64,000 bases of DNA, from positions 496,001-560,000 of the forward strand of contig JADDTR010000003.1 in assembly GCA_015345905.1 (NCBI GenBank), written 5' to 3'. Numbering within the stretch: the first letter of the stretch is position 1; each line of letters opens with the position of its first letter. Positions 57,869-64,000 of this stretch are shown in pieces. Source of the stretch: Aotearoamyces nothofagi (lineage: Eukaryota > Ascomycota > Leotiomycetes > Leotiales > Tympanidaceae). The position numbers and the translations under genes are program-made. The notes beneath the pieces were generated by a model. It saw nothing but the letters and a program-made list of their open reading frames with translations. It was not told where the DNA came from and made no database searches.

Positions 57869-59778
57869 CTACATCCCTAGAAGACTCATCTGCCGTCGCA
57901 ATGGGCTGGCACTGATGCTGCTATCTTCGCTGCCGTAGAAGCCGCTATCGGTATCGATATCCCAATCCGCTTCTTCCTCTTTGTTTTCATTTTCGCCATT
58001 CCAGCCTTTCTGCATTGCGCCTCGAGTGTTCCAGCGAAGGGTTCGGGAGACGCTGTCAAACCACTCGGCGCTGTTCCTCACGACAGTTGGGAATGGATAT
58101 TGTGAGGCGGCAATTGTGACGTGATCGCCTTGCTTGAGCTCAATGCGGCCTTTGCCGTCGAAGGAACAATACGCCGTTGCACGAGAGTTATGGGGGATAG
58201 AGACGCGGAGGAGGAGTGTATCGGAGAGCACCATAGGGCGGAAGGAGAGGGTGTGGGGACAGATGGGAGTGAGAAGGATAGCAGGGATATCAGGATGAAC
58301 CAGAGAGCCGCCCGCTGACAGAGAATAGGCTGTGGAACCTGTGAGACAATGTCAGTACCATGTAAGACGTAAGATGAGTTCATATATTTACCAGTCGGCG
58401 TGGAGAAGATGCAACCATCCGCTTGGACTACGGTCAAGAGCTCATTATCTCCATATAGCTCAAGATTCGAGACATAAGGGGATGGTCCACGGTCGATGAC
58501 AAGCTCGTTCAGAACCTCGAACTGTTCTCCTTCTTCCATCTCTTGTCCCTTTCCAACTCTGTAAACTGTACACGTGAAACGCATCCGGAGGTTGACTCTC
58601 ATGCCTTCATCACCCATAACACGATCAAGATGTTCTTCAAATCTTTCATACTCAAAATTAGTCAAGAATCCCAGACTTCCGAGGCTGAAAGACAATATAG
58701 GGGGTACAACTCGCTGGAACAGCCATGATGTGTAAAGTACGGTGCCATCGCCGCCAAGTGTAAGTACCAAGTCAAACTTTTCCGGCTGACTCCAGCACAG
58801 GTCAGGTGACCAATACTTCAACATATGTTGAAATTGAGGATGCTGCTCGAGGATTTGTGCTGCACCGAAACGTTTGGAGTTCCGGAGCTTGGCATCGACA
58901 TATACATTGACGCCGAGATTAGATCCGTATCGTGGAGTATTGAGGAGCCATTCAGTTAGCTCTCTGGTAAGATGGACAAGTTGATTATCCCGGGCCTTAG
59001 TGACAATCATTACATTGCGTACGGCCCGCTTGATAGGGCGACGCGATAATTGCTTAGAGACTTCTCGTACGCCAGTTGCTGTCTGCATCAATCGAGAATG
59101 CGACATATGCTCGTCACCTTTGATTTCTTCGAGAACCCTATCAATATCCACTGCATCATCAAAACGCTGATGATAAAAGCAAGGCGACTGTAAAGTCGAA
59201 AACTTTGCAGTCGATGGTGTGCCATTCCGGCCTGCAGTTGAGGCCAGGTCTGATAAAGCAGCGGACAATTTCTGGGATGAGGCCGTCCCAGGCCTATCAT
59301 CCCCGCCGTTCTGTGAAGCAATCATGCTTGATAACGATGATGCAATTGAGAGGTTCTGGTAATTATTATTGCGTCCGACAGATGCCAGAGCTTTCATAAT
59401 AGTTTGTCTTGGAACCGATTCGACTGAAAGAGCGTTCTTTCGGTGAGCGGCGAAGGAATTCTTTACAGGCAGTAATGGAGATACCGGCAGCGATGTTGTG
59501 GAGCCACAAGGTGAATTATCCCCTACAGTTGTAGCAGCAGAGAAGGTGGATTCGGCAGGATCATTATCGCCACGGACGGTTGTTATTAAAGGTCCAAGTT
59601 GCTGAGTATAGTTGTGGAGGAGCGAATCCCCGAAACTCGTAGACTTTGCGGGATTGCAATCCAAAGGCGGCTGAGTTCCAGAGAAGTGAGTGTCGGCCTC
59701 ATCGATCTTCTGAAGAGGGAGATTGTCTGGTTTGGTAAGGGAAGGATGGATCGACGTGGGAGAGCGCATGTCGGACAT
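57869..59778 (-). CDS. utr1: NAD(+) kinase, UTR1 type
   Basis: Two exons on the minus strand, 58392-59778 and 57869-58338, give 618 residues. The enzyme phosphorylates NAD+ (and often NADH) to NADP(H) in the cytosol. The first 240 residues are Ser-rich and disordered, as in fungal UTR1-like kinases. The catalytic core begins near 250 (RAVRNVMIVTKARDNQLV), with the diagnostic LTLGGDGTVLYTSW (GGDGT at 342-346), ILSFSLGSLGFLTNFEYE, VLNELVIDRGPSPYVSNLEL, and VQADGCIFSTPTGSTAYSLS, the last spanning the splice. The C-terminus is acidic and Ser-rich (EEEADWDIDTDSGFYGSEDS). The GTAAAT donor is weaker than most here, but the family motif across the junction confirms it. Confidence 0.94.
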
Positions 59779-62130
59779 TGCGGTGTTTGCGAAGTGGATT
59801 AATTCCTCGAAAGTACCTTATCGATGGAGGACGGAGACTAAATGTTCGTACTAAGGCCGGCTGATTATAAAGGACCCGGCGAGCCCGGACTGATGACGAC
59901 GGACCCCAGGTACCGAAATAGCCTAATTGCTAATAGCAAAATAGAGAAATACGGGAATAGGAACGTATGTCAATCAAGAATGGACGTGAAATTGTCTCGA
60001 GTCTAGGAAACCTTGAGTAGAAATATTCCGACGAGGCCCGTATGTTGCCAAATGCCGTCTTATCGCGCCGGTTCCGGATGGGAGCAAGTGGGCTTTTATG
60101 CTTGACTTTGTACTAGAAGAATAGTGACTGGAGACGTCAGAGACGGCAGCTGTCAAGAATGTTAGCTCCTGGGTCCCCGAGCATCAATCTCAGCATGCCA
60201 ATCCAAAATGCCAACGAGGCGCGCACATATGTGATGGCAGTATGGCTGCGACAGAGGCATGCCGAGTTGACTTTTGAATCGAGGTTTCCTTCACTTACGA
60301 TGCAGCAACTCTCTCGGACACCGGCCTGGAGAGCCAAGACAGGTACAATCGATCCCCAAATCGGAAGCTAAGCGAGCGCAGTGGCTGGGGCGCGAATGAG
60401 CAGAACGATGTGATATGGATGTGATATGGATGTGATATAGTTGTGATATAGTTGTGATATGCCGCCTGACTCGTAGACAGCTGTCGACGTCTTAGAAGGG
60501 AGAAATGAGCGATAGAATGCTACAGCAGTATAAATTGGGCGCGTATGAGGGGTCTTCTAGTCGTGGAATGAGTGTGAGTGATAGTGAGAAGGTCGTGCAG
60601 GACAACAATGACGGTGGCCTTGTGTGATGGCGAATAAATGCCGCAGAGAAGAAGTTCTCAGGCGAATTAGATGTCGAGGAGATACCAGATCTATGTGAAA
60701 GAAAGGATGCTTGCTGCCTGTGGCTTATTACTTGTCGAATAAGTGATAGCCAAAACCTTGACGCCGAACAAACTCTGTGATGCTGAAAGATGATAACGAG
60801 CTATGTGCAAGAATGGAATGGAAAGAGTATGCGCCGGAAGAAAAACAGATAGAGGAAGGACAGTTACACAGGTCAAAGTAGCATCAGCAAGAGCTTCCAG
60901 AGCTCTGCGATGGACTAATTAACGAGTACGGACGGGTCTGGCGGTGGGAGACTGGTAGAGCAAAGCCGGTCTTCGAGGCAACACCACAGCACCTACATCT
61001 TATACCATTTCCAGATGTGCCTCCAAAGCTGCGAGGCCCTGCCACCCAGGACCCTTCCCACGACGCCGGAGTCCCAGTCTCAGACCGAGACGGCGGAGAC
61101 AGCGGAGATGGCTGGTGCGGCCCGTGATCTTGAGACGCCACTAGTAGTGAATGCGCTGAGCACAACAACAAAACGCATGAACAGATTAATTCTGTCTTGT
61201 CTTGTATCTCGTCAGCCATAGGGAAGAATGCCGGCGTCGCGGCAGGTGCTGCATGGAGATATGGAAACAAGGTCGTCGTGTTGGTGAACGTCGCAGGTGA
61301 TAATACAGCGCATAAGGTGAACGGGGTCATTACCAAGTATAAGCTTTTTGGCGATGGAGAAGATGTGCGTTCCGACTCCAACCCTCGAATATCCATCCGA
61401 TGATAAGAGGCCGGTTCCCTCGCAAAGTTGTGACGCTGTCCTGCAGTGTTACATTGGCAGATCAGACATTTTGTGACTGCCAAGAGCTACTGTGTGCCTT
61501 TCGCCTCCATATCGAAGCGCCGTGGGCCCCGATTTGGGCCTGTAAGCCGGCGAGGCCGGGGAGAGCTGGCGATACGTATCACCAACTCGCTTCTTTGCTG
61601 ATGTATGTGAAGTCTTGTTAATTTGTAGCTTGTCGCACGTGGTCTAGCCTTTGGCCAGCATTTACTGGAATCCCGACTTAATGGGTATCCAGTCTGATGT
61701 TCTAGATTCTCGATTCTCGATTTCGTGATAGGTCTGTCTCAGGCGTTGGCGTTACAGAATCGCAGCATCTGCCGCGAGGTCCTTGCCTGAGAGTTTTGTT
61801 GAAACAGCGCGCTTCGGTCAGGGGTAGACTGCACACGTAACTGTCCAAACCCCACGACCATATGTCTTGCACAGCACCGTATACACCGATTAGCCCGTTT
61901 CAAAGCTTATTGCTTATGCTTAATGGAACATCAGTAGGAGAAACTGCGACGTTGAAAATTCTAGCCTGTATCTATCTGTGTCTACGTAAGGAGCTGTTGT
62001 ATTGTAGTGTACTGTACAATATACCATGACCCCCCCCGTATACAACTTACCCATAGCCATGCACCAAAACGGAACTAAGTATCTCAAGATGCAATAATCC
62101 TTATGTATGGAAGTACCACCGCTCGCCTTT
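59779..62130. other. Intergenic, 2.35 kb, no supported gene
   Basis: This stretch lies between two minus-strand genes. It has a tandem of 11-bp GATATGGATGT / GATATAGTTGT units at 60409-60460. A minus-strand frame of 200 codons at 60884-61483 starts with TTG (first ATG near 61396) and is Ser/Pro/Cys-rich without a recognised domain. A GTACTGTAC word lies at 62008-62017. The first part presumably serves as the NAD kinase promoter. Confidence 0.5.
60409..60460. repeat. 11-bp tandem repeat, about four to five copies
   Basis: Units alternate between GTGATATGGAT and GTGATATAGTT. It lies about 630 bp upstream of the NAD kinase start codon. Confidence 0.85.
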
Positions 62131-64000
62131 TTACTCCTCTCCGGATAATGCCGTAGCCTCGGACTTCTTGACCTTCAAGCTAGTATTTCTAACGAAAACG
62201 CTCAGACCGAAATTCAACCCTGTACATGCTAGATATAAGATGTATATATTCCGCAGGCCGTCCATATATGCGGTTAATACCAGGTCTTGTTCTCCTTGGC
62301 TAAGGCCTAATTTACTTAACCCATAGGTAGAAGATGCTAAAGTATCCAAGAGAGAAGTCGTTATAAAAGACAGGCTTGCAAGGCGGGAGCGGAGCACGTT
62401 GTTCAGAATGGCTCCCGAAACTGAACGATAGTTAATCTAAGTCTTAAAAGCATAGTCATAGGAATAAAGGACGTACTTGTTAAGCCAAAAGCACCTCCAA
62501 CAGTTCTAATAAAGTTGCGCAGACCTGTTGCAACAGCTCTGTCTCTGTCAGGCGAGTTTGCAAGTATTGCCACCAATGCTACAGTCACAGGTCAGAAACA
62601 TGTGTAGGGATGAATAGTGAGAAGCATTTAGACGAACTTTGTTGCAGTGTAAAACCTATTCCCATTCCTTCCAAGAGTCCACTCACGATGATCAACCAGA
62701 CGTGGGTGTCCCGCCGGAAGAGGCACTTCAGGCCGCCTCCAACTGTCCAAAGAGCGAATCCAGCACAGCATATTAGTTTATATCTTCCTGTTTTTGCCAT
62801 TATTTGACCACCTGTGACTGACATGGAAGCGGTGCCAAGAATAAGCGGAAGAAGCAGGGCGCCAGATGTCAAAGCATCGTGACCAAGTACGCTTTGAAAA
62901 TATACGCTGTAGGGCAGTCAGTCTCTATCATTCATGATAGCGGGGAAGCGATCTAACGGAAGCCAAAAGTAGTTGCCATAAAATGATATTCCAGTAAAGA
63001 AATTTTGAGCATAGAGTATGGCGCAGGATGGAAATTTCCAGATATACACTTAATCTGTCAGTGGATAACGAGACCAAGAAGATAGAAACTGCATACATGG
63101 CATAATGGGAATTGTGGCCAGCTTCCATTCATATAGCACAAACAGTATTGCAAGCATTCCGCCAATAGTTATCATTGAAATGACCATTGGAGAGTTCCAC
63201 ATATAAGTGGTTCCACCCCCGGATACTGGTATCTATCACCAAAATTAGAACCCCAATACAGTGAGTAAAAGGGGAAATGCTGAAAAGCGACTTACCAGAA
63301 TCAACAAGACAGCGGCAATATTAAGAGCTATGCCCACAAAATCGATCTTTTTACATTTTGCTTTGTATCCTCCAGAATCATGCTTCAAAGGAAGATAGAA
63401 GCAGATTACTACCATCGCCGGAACAGATAACATCGGAGCTATCCAGAACACCCAACGCCAGCTAGCTTTTTCTACCAAAGCACCACCGACAAATGGCCCT
63501 ATTCCATTAGCCAGTGCTATGACAGCACCCAGTATCCCCTGAAATTTGCCCCGACTCTGTAATGTTGTTATATCGCTGACGATGATCATAGCAACCGAGT
63601 TCACACCTCCACCACCAATTCCAGCAAGTGCGCGGCATACGAACAGCATGACTGCAGATTTCGCAAACCCGCAGAGCAAGTCTCCAATAGCGAGCAGGCC
63701 GAGTGATACGAGGAGACAATTTTTCCTGCCAAATATGTCTGATAGTCGCCCATTGATGAGTTGAAATGCTGTTGATGCAATGAGAAAAGACGATCCAACC
63801 CATGATGTCGAAGATCCAGCATTTAACTCCTCAGATATTGATGGCACTGACGTTGATACAGAGGTCTGGTCCATGAAAGACACAAACAAGGCAACCGATA
63901 AGGCGGGGAACGCTATAAGAAGCTGCTTAGACGAGAGTACATTTCTCTGATGGCTTAAGCTATGGACGCTTCTCACATCATGATCACTCTGGCTGTTCAC
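62131..64000 (-). CDS. MFS exporter of the DHA2 (14-TM) type, 5' end cut by the window
   Basis: Six exons on the minus strand, 63296-64000, 63097-63232, 62958-63048, 62638-62906, 62477-62578 and 62131-62420, give 530 visible residues. The frame is open at the right edge and the first visible codon is GTG, so a few residues are probably missing. Family marks are FMDQTSVSTSVPSISEEL in TM1, motif A GRLSDIFGRKNCLL, CRALAGIGGGGVNSVAMIIV, and motif C GIGPFVGGALVEKASWRWVF. Fungal DHA2 carriers expel drugs, siderophores or secondary metabolites; the substrate cannot be read. Splices are all phase-consistent, with short introns of 48-63 bp. If a metabolite cluster exists, it would lie to the right of the window. 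Confidence 0.88.

Noticed and set aside
60884-61483. 200-codon minus-strand frame
   Set aside because: TTG start, Ser/Pro-rich translation, no domain, and competing frames on the opposite strand.
1-64000. Search by eye for tRNA genes (B-box-like GGTTCGA words), CRISPR arrays, terminal-repeat elements and transposase motifs
   Set aside because: The few B-box-like words (for example near 27590 and 46125) lack a matching A box or cloverleaf; no direct-repeat spacer array, long terminal repeats, reverse transcriptase or transposase motif was seen.

Overview
The window is nuclear DNA of a filamentous ascomycete fungus (Pezizomycotina). The evidence is GT-AG introns mostly of 45-70 bp, several micro-exons, single-copy housekeeping proteins closest in style to Pezizomycotina orthologues (CreB-type deubiquitinase, Mnn9, Pex4, Fun30, an LSD1 with SWIRM and HMG-like parts, UTR1-type NAD kinase), and dense alternation of strands. 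A placement in or near Leotiomycetes is only an impression. I see no bacterial-style operon, no rRNA or tRNA gene, no CRISPR array and no recognisable transposon or virus-like element.

Layout. 1-4.2 kb: 3' part of an unrecognised conserved-looking protein, then the PP2A activator RRD1 (-) and exosome subunit RRP46 (+) sharing a 196-bp divergent promoter. 5.4-7.4 kb: a GPH-family sugar/proton symporter. 7.4-11.7 kb: a GC-rich intergenic island packed with short tandem repeats. 11.7-20 kb: creB deubiquitinase, YOS1 (-), ALG12 (+), glucose-6-phosphate dehydrogenase (-). 21.2-21.9 kb: ribosomal protein eL33. 24.8-27.5 kb: a DUF2406 protein and VMA21 (-). 28-31.6 kb: FUN30 remodeller. 32.5-35.7 kb: a secreted Ser/Thr-rich protein and a basic Pro/Ser-rich protein, both (-). 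35.7-39 kb: a gene-free stretch with a 32-bp minisatellite. 39-45.3 kb: MNN9 (+), PEX4 (-), a 962-residue disordered Ser/Pro-rich protein (-). 45.3-49 kb: a second long gene-free stretch. 49-59.8 kb: VPS33, an LSD1-like demethylase, dynamitin (all +), NAD kinase (-). 62.1-64 kb: a 14-TM-type MFS exporter (-), cut by the window edge.

The genes do not form one pathway. There are loose themes: carbon use (sugar symporter beside creB, the catabolite-repression deubiquitinase), NADPH supply (G6PDH and NAD kinase), secretory and glycosylation functions (YOS1, ALG12, MNN9, VMA21, VPS33), and chromatin (FUN30, LSD1). No biosynthetic cluster is visible, although the terminal MFS gene could belong to one outside the window.

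I found no convincing undescribed system. The most unusual structure is non-coding: a 4-kb repeat island, a 32-bp minisatellite, and self-complementary GTAC/TACAGTAC-type words scattered through the intergenic DNA. Exon boundaries were derived by eye from splice consensus, reading phase and remembered family sequence, without transcript data.
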